From positions 1-64,000 of the forward strand of contig CANSYK010000013.1 in NCBI GenBank assembly GCA_947651225.1: a stretch of 64,000 bases of DNA, read 5' to 3'. A model generated the notes under the pieces. The model did not search any database, had not been told where the DNA came from, and saw only the letters and a program-made list of their open reading frames with translations. A program made the translations under genes and the position numbers. Within the stretch, counting starts at the first letter, position 1. Every line of letters begins with the position of its first letter. Positions 32,727 through 42,024 of this stretch are shown one piece after another. This DNA is from an uncultured bacterium (GTDB taxonomy: Bacteria > Bacillota > Clostridia > Lachnospirales > Lachnospiraceae).

Positions 32727-33318
32727 TTACTCCACTACACCATCAGAAATACGCAGAATGCGATCAGCGTAGTCTGCCATTTGTCGGTCATGTGTCACCA
32801 TCACAATCGTTTGATGATATTGCTCCGAAGCACTGGCCAGCATCTCTGCCACATTCTTTGCATTCTCTCCATCCAGATTGCCGCTGGGCTCATCCGCAAA
32901 AATGACTGCCGGCTTCGCAACCAATGCCCTTGCAATAGAAACTCTCTGCTGCTCACCTATTTTCCCGTTTTCCGTCAATACGCAGCGGCAGGACAACATT
33001 TTCATAGGAAGTAAACTCTGGCATCAGATTATAATCCTGATACACATACCCTGTATTTCGCCTGCGGAAAACTGCCTTTTCCTTCTCCTTCATCCCCACA
33101 ATATTTTTTCCATCAATCCATACTTCACCCTCATCCGGCTCATCCAGGCCTGCCAGAACATGCAGCAAAGTGGACTTTCCAGAGCCACTCTTTCCAATTA
33201 CTACCACAAATTCTCCCTTCTTAATGGAAATATCACATTTTTTCAATGCAGGCACATCAATAAGACCATTGGAATACGTTCTTTTAATCCCTTTTGCCTC
33301 TAAAATCTTATTTTCCAT
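32727..33318 (-). pseudogene. ABC ATPase remnant with out-of-frame internal deletion
   Basis: The start is clear: AAGGAGG before ATG 33318, then MENKILEAKGIKRTY. Walker A GKSGSGKST and a Q-loop (YVYQDYNL) are intact. The frame stops right after LPLRIDGKREN. In another frame the sequence resumes at GEQQRVSIARAL, Walker B VIFADEPSGNLD and MVTHD, to 32727. About 40 residues of the helical subdomain, including most of the LSGG signature, are missing compared with MacB/BceA-type ATPases. This is a real deletion plus frame change, so the ATPase cannot work. It is the last gene of a module whose other members are also damaged. Confidence 0.87.
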
Positions 33319-33344
33319 AGCACCCTCCTTAGACATCCGTTCTG

Positions 33345-35695
33345 TCATTGTTTCATCCCTTTTAGATAACACCACTCTGACACCAGCGTAAATAACACCA
33401 CAGCTATGACAAGGATTGCAAAAATCCCCCACAGCCACACATCCTGCAGCCTGTCTCCCCAGCCAGCAATCATGCCAATCCAGAGACCGCACAACGGTAT
33501 ACAAAGAATCCCCCACAAATACCCTCTGCTGTGAAAGAATGTTCTCCCCCATAAAATATCCCTTTTCCATACTCCCTGTTGCAGTAGAAGCTGTAACTGT
33601 CCACGCATCTGCTCCATCTCTTTCCTCTCCATAGTCTGCATAATAAAGAAATAGCAGCCTACTACCAAAAGAATAACTGTAACAGAAATTATCCTCTGCC
33701 TGTCCAGCTCTCCCTGTTTTTTGCTTTTAAACTCTGTCATACTCTGGTATTCACAACCATACTCTGAAAACATCCCTGCTACCTGCTTTTCTACTTTGGA
33801 CTGGTTCGTTCCTTCCTCCAGCCATACATTCAAAGTATGGTAGCTCAAGGCTTCTCCCTGTTTATCCGCCAGTTTCTTCATCATCTTTTCAGAACCTATG
33901 AAATAATAGCCCCCTCCCTGCTCTACATGATCATAATAACTATAATACCCCCTCCAGATTTGTGTGCTCCTTATCCAAAATAGCACTCATTGCACCGTCA
34001 TCTGGTATCGCAAACAAAATTCCCTGTTCTCCTGCCCAGAAGGCAGCACTATCAAACGCCTTACCACACTGACACAGTTCCCTATCTGTTGCTTCACTTT
34101 CCTCCAGCCCATAAAACACATATTCATAGCAAGCTAAATCATTAGGAATCATAGCAAACGCTTTATTATATTCCCCCTCTGCCACCTGTGATATATTTTC
34201 CTTTAAAAGAGCAAAACTTCCTGACAGTTCATCTTCTATATATTGATTTATCCGAAACTCACTGTTCTCATTGTTATCCCAATCCAGCTTCATATCACAG
34301 GCAAACGATATCTCTTTCACATCCTGAATCCCCTGGATTTTCTGCATTTTTTCTTTCTGCTCTTCTATAAATCCACTAGACAGTGTTGCACCATAATCTT
34401 CCAATGCAATCGGTTCTATTTGCTTTACCTCACACCTCTTTTCTTCCTTTACCACTTCAGAAACTGTACTATTCTCTAAAATTTCCTTATTATAGGCAAG
34501 CCTGCCGTTGTTGTCAAGTATCATCAACGCCCCGCTGCCTCCCCCTGAACATCTAACACCTCCTATGATATCTGCCATAGCCACGGCGCTGCAATTTTCC
34601 AGATACCTGCCCCTCCAAAGCAGGCCCATATACAGCACAATGGAAAGCGCTACTACCGTAAACAACACCCTCACTACAGCCTTCCCAGGATACATCCGCC
34701 CTCTCCTCTTCTGAAATAACACGAATCCCCCAAAACGTCTGTCCCGTTTCCTTTGCAGATGCTTTAACCTCCTCACTGGCATCTGTCCTGTCATTTCATG
34801 CAGGCCTTTTACCCGGAATCCCATACGGCACCACAAAAATACCAGTAAAAATACCCCTAAGGTAAACAAAAGAATCAAAAACAAGGAACGTCCACTAAAT
34901 AAAAAATATTGGGAATCTCATATTTCGCTGACAAAATCTTTGCCCCGATTCCAGTAAATGCCATAGAACAAATCAAAGCAGCGCAGGCAGTAGGAAGAAA
35001 CACTGCCGTCCACTCAATTCCTATCATTCCCCGAAGCTGCCCCTTCGTCATTCCCAATTCCAGATATCGAAAATAAATACTGCGCCTGTCATGCAGACAG
35101 CTGGTAAACAGATAAATCAAAGACATGCTTCTCCCAGAAGCGCACATAACGCTATCGCCATATCGTTTACCCAGTTTCTCGTATAGGAAGCAAGGATACC
35201 CGTCACAGTAACCTCTTTCACGTCATACTGTGGTTGTCCATCCTTAGGGATTTTGGTGTTATAGTTAAGCGTTATCTTCTGTCCCACCTCAAGGCTTGCT
35301 CCCAGTTTAGACAATGCCCGCTTTGTCACCGCCACCTCATTCTCCGTTTTCGGCAGACGCCCTTCATATATTCTGATATTTGACTGCTCAAAAAAAGTTT
35401 GGTCTGCTGTGCCAATCTCCCCTCCCCTTTTTTCTGTGGTGCGCACCACCATGCTCCCCTCCTTGTCAACATAAGCATGTTCACGGATTAGCCTACTCTC
35501 ATTTTCCGCCGCCAAAAACCAATTTCCTCCTTCTTTAAGCGCATTTTCCCTTTGGAAGCGGTTCATCACATCCTGAAAAATCATAATGCCACCGAAAAGA
35601 AAAACACATAGAAAAGACAAAAGCGCTACTTTCCACATACTTCTTCTCCGCCGGTATGTACTTAAAACTACTGTTTCTATAAAACTTCGATTCAT
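33345..35695 (-). pseudogene. FtsX-type ABC permease broken by at least three frameshifts
   Basis: Pieces in order: 35695-35117 (first membrane helix, extracytoplasmic domain, GILASYTRNWVNDMAIA), 35147-34875 (helices with the FtsX coupling motif YLELGMTKGQLRGM), 34884-33940 (more helices and second extracytoplasmic domain), and 33986-33345 (end of the second domain and final helices, QGVWKRDILW). Joined, they make a two-domain FtsX permease like the intact one at 6.4 kb. Breaks lie near 35117-35147, at a T run near 34900 and at a C5 run (33948-33952, G on the coding strand). The intact start has strong hydrophobic and charged pattern (YRRRRSMWKVALLSF). Functional loss is near certain unless the frameshifts are sequencing errors. 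Confidence 0.85.
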
Positions 35696-35741
35696 AATCT
35701 CCCGCCTTCCTGTTATTCATTTATAGAAAGTACTTTCTTTA

Positions 35742-35786
35742 GGAACTGTAAATAAATTAAATGAACAAGTTGCGATTTACAGTTCC
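35742..35786. repeat. Family A hairpin repeat
   Basis: GGAACTGTAAA (35742-35752) pairs with TTTACAGTTCC (35776-35786). The first 28 bases are the exact reverse complement of 63522-63549. It lies between the decayed permease and kinase genes. Confidence 0.75.
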
Positions 35787-35823
35787 TTACTCAGGAGAAT
35801 AACACAAAAGTCTTACAAATCAC

Positions 35824-36634
35824 TTACAATTTCCCTTTTAATTCAAATTGAGGCAAAAACACCTCAAACACCGCACCTTTCTCTCCGTTATAAGCTTCCA
35901 TTTTCCCATGATGCCTTCCTATGATTTCATAGGCAAGATGAAGCCCAATCCCTGTACTCCCTGCAGCCTCCTGCTCTCCAGAATAAAATCTATGAAATAA
36001 ATTTCTTATTTTCTTCTCATCAATTCCCTGTCCCTTGTCCTTAATTCGAATCCTTACCCCACTGTTCTCCTGCTCAATCTCTGTCGTAATTTCTGGAGCC
36101 TCCATCTCCTGTTTCCTCTCCTGTTCCCGTTCGCTATATCGGTACTGTAACTGCAGGATTTTTAAAAACATCTCCCCTGCCCGCTGGATTCGTCCCACTC
36201 GCTGGTGTTCTGTAAACTCCTTCCACTCCGTTTCATATTGGATAAGCCCCTCCAAAGATTCCTCCTCAATCCCCTGCTGCAATACCGGAATCCCCTGCTC
36301 TAACAGGCGGCACAATCTTTCATTTTCCTTTTCCAGTCCCCATTGGTATCTCCGAAAAATCCAAATAATCAGAATAAAAAAAAGCAGCGCCCAAAGAAAA
36401 TATTTCCACAGAACGTTATCCCGCCTGTCTCTGTCCACCCCATACCAATCCTGTTCCTCATAGGCATTCTGCTCCAACGCTTCTCTTAACAGTTCCTCTG
36501 TCCCTTTATCCATTTCTCCTGTCACCCTATCAGGATATTTCTCCTGATACATCAAATAGTTTAAAACCTTCCTAACACACTCCTTGTCCTCCTGCTGCAA
36601 TTTTGCTACCAGACAGGACTTTTCTCTCTTTCAT
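35824..36634 (-). pseudogene. Degenerate sensor histidine kinase lacking H-box and N-box
   Basis: GGGAGGG precedes ATG 36634 (MKERK), but that frame does not continue into the kinase; the kinase frame opens behind a TGA and reads from about 36600, so a one-base shift lies in between. One membrane helix follows near the middle (YFLWALLFFILIIWIF). The dimerisation region runs from EWKEFTEHQRVGRIQRAGEM directly to IRIKDKGQGID: the phospho-accepting His motif and the ATPase N-box are missing. The G1 box (DKGQGID), F-box-like FHRFYSG and G2 box (GSTGIGLHLAYEI) remain. It cannot autophosphorylate. It lies 19 bases behind the regulator gene. Confidence 0.78.
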
Positions 36635-36653
36635 ATGACCCTCCCTGCCCTTC

Positions 36654-37379
36654 CTATAAACCAGCTTCCTGCACCTGAACCAAATAGCGGTACCCCCCCC
36701 CACCACCACACACACACACACACACTACATCCCAGTAAGGCTGGTTTTCATAATCCCCAACTTTTTTCCGCAAGCGGCTCAATGTAACAGAAAGTGTGTT
36801 ATCCTCCACAAAATTTCCCTGTTCATCCCAGATATGGGCAAGAATCTGTTCTCTTTTTAATACTCTGCCTTGATGAAGCATCATGTATTCTAAAAGCATC
36901 CATTCCGTTTTTGACAGCTTCACCTCTCCCCACTTCTCCCCCTGCCTGCGAAAAAGCTTGTGACTTTCCCTACAAAGCTTTAAATCACCACTTAAAAGAA
37001 TTCCTTCTTCCTCCTTCCGCCCTACCCGGCGCAGATTGTCAGAAATTCTGGATAGCAGCTCTGCCACCCGGAAGGGCTTGGTTACATAATCATCCCCTCC
37101 CATATCTAATCCTTTCACCACACTTGCCTCATCAGAACAGACTGTCAGAAAAATAATCGGCGTATCACAAAACGTGCGAATCCTCTGGCATAAAACAAAA
37201 CCGCTTTTGTCAGGAAGCATTACATCAATCAGATATAAATCTGCCTCTATCCCCTCCATAAAAGCTTTCTCTGCCTCCTTATAACTTTTCACAGCCTTCA
37301 CCTGATAATCTCTCCGGGTAAGAATCTCCACCATATCTCTCCTTAAAATTTCATCGTCTTCCACTAATACAATTAGCAT
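36654..37379 (-). CDS. OmpR-family response regulator with microsatellite in the DNA-binding wing
   Basis: About 241 residues. Receiver motifs are intact: EDDE, LIDVMLPDKSG and YVTKPF. The winged-helix domain is normal up to NQPYWDVV. Where family members read RGVGYRYL, this protein has V-C-V-C-V-C followed by five Gly before YRYL, because of a (CA)9 and C9 tract on the plus strand. The extra residues sit in the beta-hairpin wing that touches the DNA minor groove. Changes in tract length would shift the last 15 or so codons. ATG 37379 is preceded by GGAG; a GTG eight codons upstream is possible. It heads the decayed kinase/permease/ATPase module. Confidence 0.8.
   Translation of the reverse strand: MLIVLVEDDEILRRDMVEILTRRDYQVKAVKSYKEAEKAFMEGIEADLYLIDVMLPDKSGFVLCQRIRTFCDTPIIFLTVCSDEASVVKGLDMGGDDYVTKPFRVAELLSRISDNLRRVGRKEEEGILLSGDLKLCRESHKLFRRQGEKWGEVKLSKTEWMLLEYMMLHQGRVLKREQILAHIWDEQGNFVEDNTLSVTLSRLRKKVGDYENQPYWDVVCVCVCGGGGGYRYLVQVQEAGL
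36693..36724. repeat. C9 plus (CA)9 microsatellite within coding sequence
   Basis: Nine C (36693-36701), a short ACCACC bridge, then nine CA units (36707-36724). Both tracts are prone to slippage and neither total insert is expected in an OmpR-type wing. Confidence 0.9.
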
Positions 37380-37465
37380 CCTCTCTTCACTCCATTTTCC
37401 CACTGATTTTGCTGTACATAAAGCTGCACTTTATCATCATACTATATTTTTGTATTCTGTAAAAG

Positions 37466-37552
37466 GTTACTATTCACGGCTGGTTTTGCAGCGCCAGACG
37501 GCATAGCCGGATGGTTTTTCGCATGATGTTTAGAATAGCCGTGAATAGTAAC
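37466..37552. repeat. Full copy of repeat family B
   Basis: 16-bp perfect arms GTTACTATTCACGGCT (37466-37481) and AGCCGTGAATAGTAAC (37537-37552) enclose 55 bases. The inner part includes GCCAGACGGCATAGCCGGAT, itself partly palindromic. It shares 25 bases with the compact copy at 22278-22333. Confidence 0.85.
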
Positions 37553-37580
37553 TGTAAAAGAACCCAGATTGCATCATTTT

Positions 37581-37622
37581 CGAATATACGTTCTTGCTTT
37601 ATTTATCAAATCATGTTACTAT
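37581..37622 (+). promoter_or_regulatory. SOS (LexA/DinR) box and promoter of uvrA
   Basis: CGAATATACGTTCT (37581-37594) fits the Gram-positive LexA box CGAACNNNNGTTYC at all but two positions. It ends on the first base of -35 TTGCTT (37594-37599). A 17-base spacer leads to -10 TACTAT (37617-37622). LexA would block polymerase here until DNA damage. Confidence 0.75.
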
Positions 37623-37709
37623 AGGAAACACAGTTTAAAAAAAGAAATACTTTGTTACACAAATAGTAACAATACTTTTGATAAAAACAAGAAAGGATTG
37701 GTGATTATC

Positions 37710-40553
37710 TTGCATAAGCATGAAGAAGCCAGAAAATATATCCGCATCCGCGGTGCGCAGGAACACAACTTAAAAAACATTAATATTAACATTCCACGCG
37801 ATTCTTTCGTGGTACTCACAGGCTTAAGCGGCTCTGGAAAATCTTCGCTTGCCTTTGATACCATTTACGCAGAAGGCCAGCGGCGTTATATGGAGTCACT
37901 TTCTTCTTATGCCCGCATGTTTTTAGGACAAATGGAAAAGCCAAATGTAGAAAGCATTGAAGGACTTTCCCCTGCTATCTCCATTGACCAGAAATCAACA
38001 AACCGCAACCCACGCTCTACTGTGGGAACGGTTACAGAAATATACGATTATTACCGCCTTCTTTTTGCGCGGATTGGCATCCCACACTGCCCAAAGTGTG
38101 GAAAAGAGATAAAAAAGCAGACGGTTGACCAGATGGTTGATGAGATTATGACCTATGAAACTGGCACAAAACTCCAGCTCCTTGCCCCTGTTGTCCGCGG
38201 CCGCAAGGGAACCCATGTAAAAGTTTTTGAATCCGCCCGGAAAAGCGGATATGTCCGTGTAGTAGTAGATGGGCATCTTTACGAACTTACAGAAGAAATC
38301 AGCCTGGAAAAGAACAAAAAACACAATATCGAAATTATGGTCGACCGCCTTGTAGTACGTGATGGGATTCAAAAGAGGCTTGCGGATTCCATTGAAAATG
38401 TACTACGTCTCTCCGACGGTCTGTTAATTGTCGATATTCCACAAAAAGGACAAATAAATTTCAGCCAGAGTTTTTCCTGTCCAGACTGCGGCATCAGCAT
38501 TGAAGAAATCGAACCACGTAACTTTTCTTTCAACAACCCATTTGGCGCCTGTGAAACCTGCCACGGACTGGGTTTTAGCATGGAATTCTCGGAAAGCTTG
38601 ATTATACCAGATCCTTCCCTTAGTATACCAGAAGGCGCACTTGCTGTACCTGGCTGGCAGTCTGCCACCAATTCCGGAAGCTATGGACGTTCTATTTTGG
38701 ACGCTATAGCACGGGAGTACGGCTTTGATTTGGATGTTCCTTACCAGGATTTGTCCGATGAAACCAAAAAACTGATTATGCATGGCACTGACGGTAAAAC
38801 AGTACGTGTTAAATATACCGGCCAGCATGGAACAGGGGTATATGATATTGCATTTGAGGGAATTATCCACAATGTGGAAAGACGTTACCGTGAAACATCT
38901 TCTGATACCAGCAAAAAGGAATATGAAAGCTATATGGAGATTATTCCCTGCAACGCCTGTAAAGGAAAGCGCCTGAAACCAGGCGCACTTGCCGTTACCG
39001 TTGGCAGCAAAAATATTTCCGAGATTACAGAACTTTCTATCAGCGATTTGGTAGACTACATGAATCAGCTTAATCTTACAGATCGTCAGCTTGCTATTGG
39101 TGAGCTGGTACTTCGTGAGATTCATGCCCGGCTGGCCTTTCTGATGGATGTAGGGCTTGGCTATCTTTCCCTTGCGCGCAATGCTGGCACTTTATCTGGC
39201 GGTGAGGCACAGCGTATCCGGCTGGCGACACAGATTGGCTCCGGCCTTGTCGGCGTGGCATATATTCTGGACGAGCCAAGTATCGGACTTCACCAGCGTG
39301 ATAATGACAAGCTTTTAAAAACTTTAATCCGCCTAAAAGACCTTGGAAATACTCTGCTTGTTGTGGAACATGACGAAGACACTATGCTTGCAGCAGACCA
39401 TATCGTCGATATCGGTCCTGGTGCCGGCATCCATGGAGGCGAGGTTATCGCAGAAGGCACAGCAGAAGAAATTATGGCAAATGAAAACTCCATTACCGGC
39501 GCCTATTTAAGCGGTAGAATCAAGATTCCTGTACCGGAAACCAGACGAAAGCCGACAGGATTTATTACGGTAAAAGGCGCACAGGAAAACAACCTGAAAA
39601 AAATTAATGTTGACTTTCCGCTTGGCGTAATGACCTGTGTAACGGGTGTTTCCGGCTCTGGCAAAAGCTCGCTTGTCAATGAAATCCTTTACAAAAGCCT
39701 TGCCAAAAACTTAAACCGTGCACGTTGTATTCCAGGAAAGCACAAATGCATCACCGGACTGGAACAACTTGATAAAGTAATCGCCATTGACCAGTCACCA
39801 ATCGGGAGAACTCCACGTTCCAACCCTGCTACCTATACCGGAGTATTCGACTTGATTCGTGACCTGTTTGCCGCCACGCCAGACGCAAAGGCAAAGGGCT
39901 ACAAAAAAGGCCGGTTCAGTTTTAACGCCAAAGGTGGACGCTGTGAAGCCTGCAGCGGAGATGGTATCAACAAAATTGAAATGAACTTCCTGCCGGATAT
40001 TTATATCCCATGTGAAGTCTGCCATGGAAAACGTTATAACCGGGAAACATTGGAAGTAAAGTACAAGGGAAAAACGATTTCTGATGTTTTGGAAATGACA
40101 GTAGAAGAAGCATTGCACTTCTTTGAACCACTTCCGCGTATCCGCCGTAAAATTGAAACCCTGCACGATGTCGGACTTTCCTATATTAAACTGGGACAGC
40201 CTTCCACTACACTGTCTGGTGGAGAAGCACAACGGATTAAACTGGCAACAGAGTTAAGTAAACGGAGCACCGGAAAAACGGTTTACATTTTGGACGAGCC
40301 GACCACCGGACTTCATTTTGCCGATGTCCATAAACTGATTGACATTTTGCACCGCCTTGCGGAAAACGGCAACACTGTCATTGTCATTGAACACAATCTG
40401 GACGTTATCAAAACAGCCGATTATATCATTGATATCGGACCGGAAGGCGGAGACAAAGGCGGAACCGTTGTCACATCCGGCACCCCGGAAGAGGTAGTAA
40501 AATGCAAGGAGTCCTATACCGGCTACTATATTAAAAAGATGCTTGCACAATAG
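37710..40553 (+). CDS. uvrA: Excinuclease ABC subunit A
   Basis: 947 residues from TTG 37710 ([20 protein letters not shown]); GTG 37701 is an alternative, and GAAAGGA lies upstream. The open frame extends to 37569 but would start within the promoter. UvrA features are complete: Walker [10 protein letters not shown] and GVSGSGKSS, zinc modules [18 protein letters not shown] and [23 protein letters not shown], signatures [12 protein letters not shown] and [12 protein letters not shown], and ATP sites ending VEHDEDTM and IEHNLDVI. UvrA finds bulky DNA lesions and loads UvrB. It has an SOS box; uvrB is not in the window. A half copy of repeat C follows the stop. Confidence 0.97.
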   Translation: MHKHEEARKYIRIRGAQEHNLKNININIPRDSFVVLTGLSGSGKSSLAFDTIYAEGQRRYMESLSSYARMFLGQMEKPNVESIEGLSPAISIDQKSTNRNPRSTVGTVTEIYDYYRLLFARIGIPHCPKCGKEIKKQTVDQMVDEIMTYETGTKLQLLAPVVRGRKGTHVKVFESARKSGYVRVVVDGHLYELTEEISLEKNKKHNIEIMVDRLVVRDGIQKRLADSIENVLRLSDGLLIVDIPQKGQINFSQSFSCPDCGISIEEIEPRNFSFNNPFGACETCHGLGFSMEFSESLIIPDPSLSIPEGALAVPGWQSATNSGSYGRSILDAIAREYGFDLDVPYQDLSDETKKLIMHGTDGKTVRVKYTGQHGTGVYDIAFEGIIHNVERRYRETSSDTSKKEYESYMEIIPCNACKGKRLKPGALAVTVGSKNISEITELSISDLVDYMNQLNLTDRQLAIGELVLREIHARLAFLMDVGLGYLSLARNAGTLSGGEAQRIRLATQIGSGLVGVAYILDEPSIGLHQRDNDKLLKTLIRLKDLGNTLLVVEHDEDTMLAADHIVDIGPGAGIHGGEVIAEGTAEEIMANENSITGAYLSGRIKIPVPETRRKPTGFITVKGAQENNLKKINVDFPLGVMTCVTGVSGSGKSSLVNEILYKSLAKNLNRARCIPGKHKCITGLEQLDKVIAIDQSPIGRTPRSNPATYTGVFDLIRDLFAATPDAKAKGYKKGRFSFNAKGGRCEACSGDGINKIEMNFLPDIYIPCEVCHGKRYNRETLEVKYKGKTISDVLEMTVEEALHFFEPLPRIRRKIETLHDVGLSYIKLGQPSTTLSGGEAQRIKLATELSKRSTGKTVYILDEPTTGLHFADVHKLIDILHRLAENGNTVIVIEHNLDVIKTADYIIDIGPEGGDKGGTVVTSGTPEEVVKCKESYTGYYIKKMLAQ

Positions 40554-40563
40554 TCAAATGTAC

Positions 40564-40604
40564 ATGCAAGCATGTCCACCTGGCTCGTTGCTTTACAGGA
40601 ATAA
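40564..40604. repeat. Half copy of repeat family C
   Basis: ATGCAAGCATGTCCACCTGG (40564-40583) and following bases match the loop and right arm of the 4967-5050 palindrome with few changes. It ends directly before the GGAG ribosome binding site of the next gene. Confidence 0.7.
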
Positions 40605-40615
40605 GGAGAAATACA

Positions 40616-41206
40616 ATGGAACAAAAAAAACATTCCTTTTTTGCCATGCTGGCACGTATGAAATATATTGAGCGCTGGGCTCTTATGAGAAATTCTGTCA
40701 AAGAAAACATCAGCGAGCACTCTTTAGAAGTTGCAATGATTGCCCATGCGCTTGCCATCCTTGGCAATAAACGCCTGCAAAAAAATTATTGTGCGGAACA
40801 CGCCGCTATGATTGGCCTTTACCACGACTGTACAGAAATCATTACCGGAGATATGCCAACTCCTGTAAAATATGAAAACAATGAAATCCAGTCTGCCTAT
40901 AAGCAGATTGAAAAGGCAGCGGCGTTCCGTCTGCTTAATATGCTTCCTTCCGATATCCGGGAAGAATATGAACCATATTTTCTCGAATCCCCAGAAGATA
41001 AGGAACTGCGGCTTTTAGTCAAAGCCGCAGACAAAATTTCTGCACTAGTTAAATGCGCTGAAGAAATAAAAGCCGGCAACCGGGAATTCTGCAGCGCAGA
41101 AGCCACTTTGCAGGAAGCTATAAAAAAGCTGCACTGCCCGGAAGCCGACCTTTTTATGAAAGATTTTTTTCCAATGTACCAGCTTACGCTGGACGAATTA
41201 AATTAA
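40616..41206 (+). CDS. YfbR-like 5'-deoxynucleotidase (HD domain)
   Basis: 196 residues. Residues equivalent to the E. coli YfbR active site are present: His35 (ISEHSLEVA), His70-Asp71 (LYHDCTEIITGD) and Asp139 (AADKIS). The Arg/Trp motif ERWALM precedes them. YfbR removes phosphate from deoxyribonucleoside 5'-monophosphates, balancing nucleotide pools. ATG 40616 follows AAGGAGAAATACA, a site that begins at the end of a repeat C half copy. It lies 62 bases after uvrA on the same strand and may be co-transcribed, which would link dNMP turnover to repair. Confidence 0.88.
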   Translation: MEQKKHSFFAMLARMKYIERWALMRNSVKENISEHSLEVAMIAHALAILGNKRLQKNYCAEHAAMIGLYHDCTEIITGDMPTPVKYENNEIQSAYKQIEKAAAFRLLNMLPSDIREEYEPYFLESPEDKELRLLVKAADKISALVKCAEEIKAGNREFCSAEATLQEAIKKLHCPEADLFMKDFFPMYQLTLDELN

Positions 41207-41229
41207 AACAACTTTTTGCCGAACACAAT

Positions 41230-42024
41230 CTAACCCAATAGCGCTTTATCACTTGCAAATTCCTCACCACTGACCTCTTCAAACTTCTTTAAGAGGTCTT
41301 CTACGGTGAGTTTTTTCTTTTCTTCGCCACGAATATCCAATATCACTTGTCCCTCATTCATCATAATCAAACGGTTTCCATGAACGATTGCATCACGCAT
41401 ATTATGCGTTACCATCATCGCCGTTAAATGATGTTCTGAAATAATCTGGTCTGACAGTTCCAGAACCTTTGCCGCCGTCTTTGGGTCCAATGCTGCTGTA
41501 TGCTCATCTAACAAAAGAAGCTTTGGTTTTTTCAGTGTTGCCATCAAGAGCGTCAATGCTTGCCTTTGCCCGCCAGAAAGCAGCCCGACCTTTGATGTCA
41601 TGCGGTCTTCCAACCCAAGATCCAGTGTAGCAAGAAGTTCTTTATATTCTTTTCTTTCCTTTTTTGTAATCCCCCAGCTAAGACCACGGCGTGTTCCCCT
41701 TCGTGCCGCCAGCGCAAGATTTTCCTGAATTTCCATTGTAGCAGTTGTCCCAGTCATCGGGTCTTGAAAAACTCTCCCCAATACGGCTGCCCTTTTATGT
41801 TCTGGAAAACCAGTCACATCCTCTGCGTCAATCAGAATTCTTCCAGAATCAATTGGCCAAACGCCCGCAATCGCATTTAACACCGTTGACTTTCCGGCTC
41901 CATTTCCACCAATCACCGTTACAAAATCACCTTCCTCTAATTGAAGGTCTACCCCGTTTAATGCCTTCTTCTCATTGATTGTGCCCAGATTGAACGTTTT
42001 GTGGACATCCATTAATTCTAACAT
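41230..42024 (-). CDS. ABC transporter ATPase (uncharacterised COG1101-type importer)
   Basis: 264 residues. Walker A GGNGAGKST is at 39-47, the Q-loop in GRVFQDPMTGT, signature LLSGGQRQAL and Walker B LLLLDEHTAALDP, then MVTHN. The DEHTAALDP Walker B and GRVFQDP motif are typical of the COG1101 ATPase that works with a COG4120 permease and a COG2984 binding lipoprotein. The start overlaps the permease stop by one base. No binding protein gene is in the window, so the substrate (tryptophan or related small molecules in a few characterised relatives) remains open. Confidence 0.88.
   Translation of the reverse strand: MLELMDVHKTFNLGTINEKKALNGVDLQLEEGDFVTVIGGNGAGKSTVLNAIAGVWPIDSGRILIDAEDVTGFPEHKRAAVLGRVFQDPMTGTTATMEIQENLALAARRGTRRGLSWGITKKERKEYKELLATLDLGLEDRMTSKVGLLSGGQRQALTLLMATLKKPKLLLLDEHTAALDPKTAAKVLELSDQIISEHHLTAMMVTHNMRDAIVHGNRLIMMNEGQVILDIRGEEKKKLTVEDLLKKFEEVSGEEFASDKALLG

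Noticed and set aside
33345-35695. Sequencing error as the cause of all permease frameshifts
   Set aside because: Some breaks are at homopolymers and could be errors, but the neighbouring ATPase and kinase have true deletions of conserved motifs and the rest of the window has intact long genes, so real decay is more likely.
38424-39125. Long minus-strand open frames opposite uvrA
   Set aside because: They are antisense shadows of a strongly conserved gene and have no ribosome binding site or protein family features.
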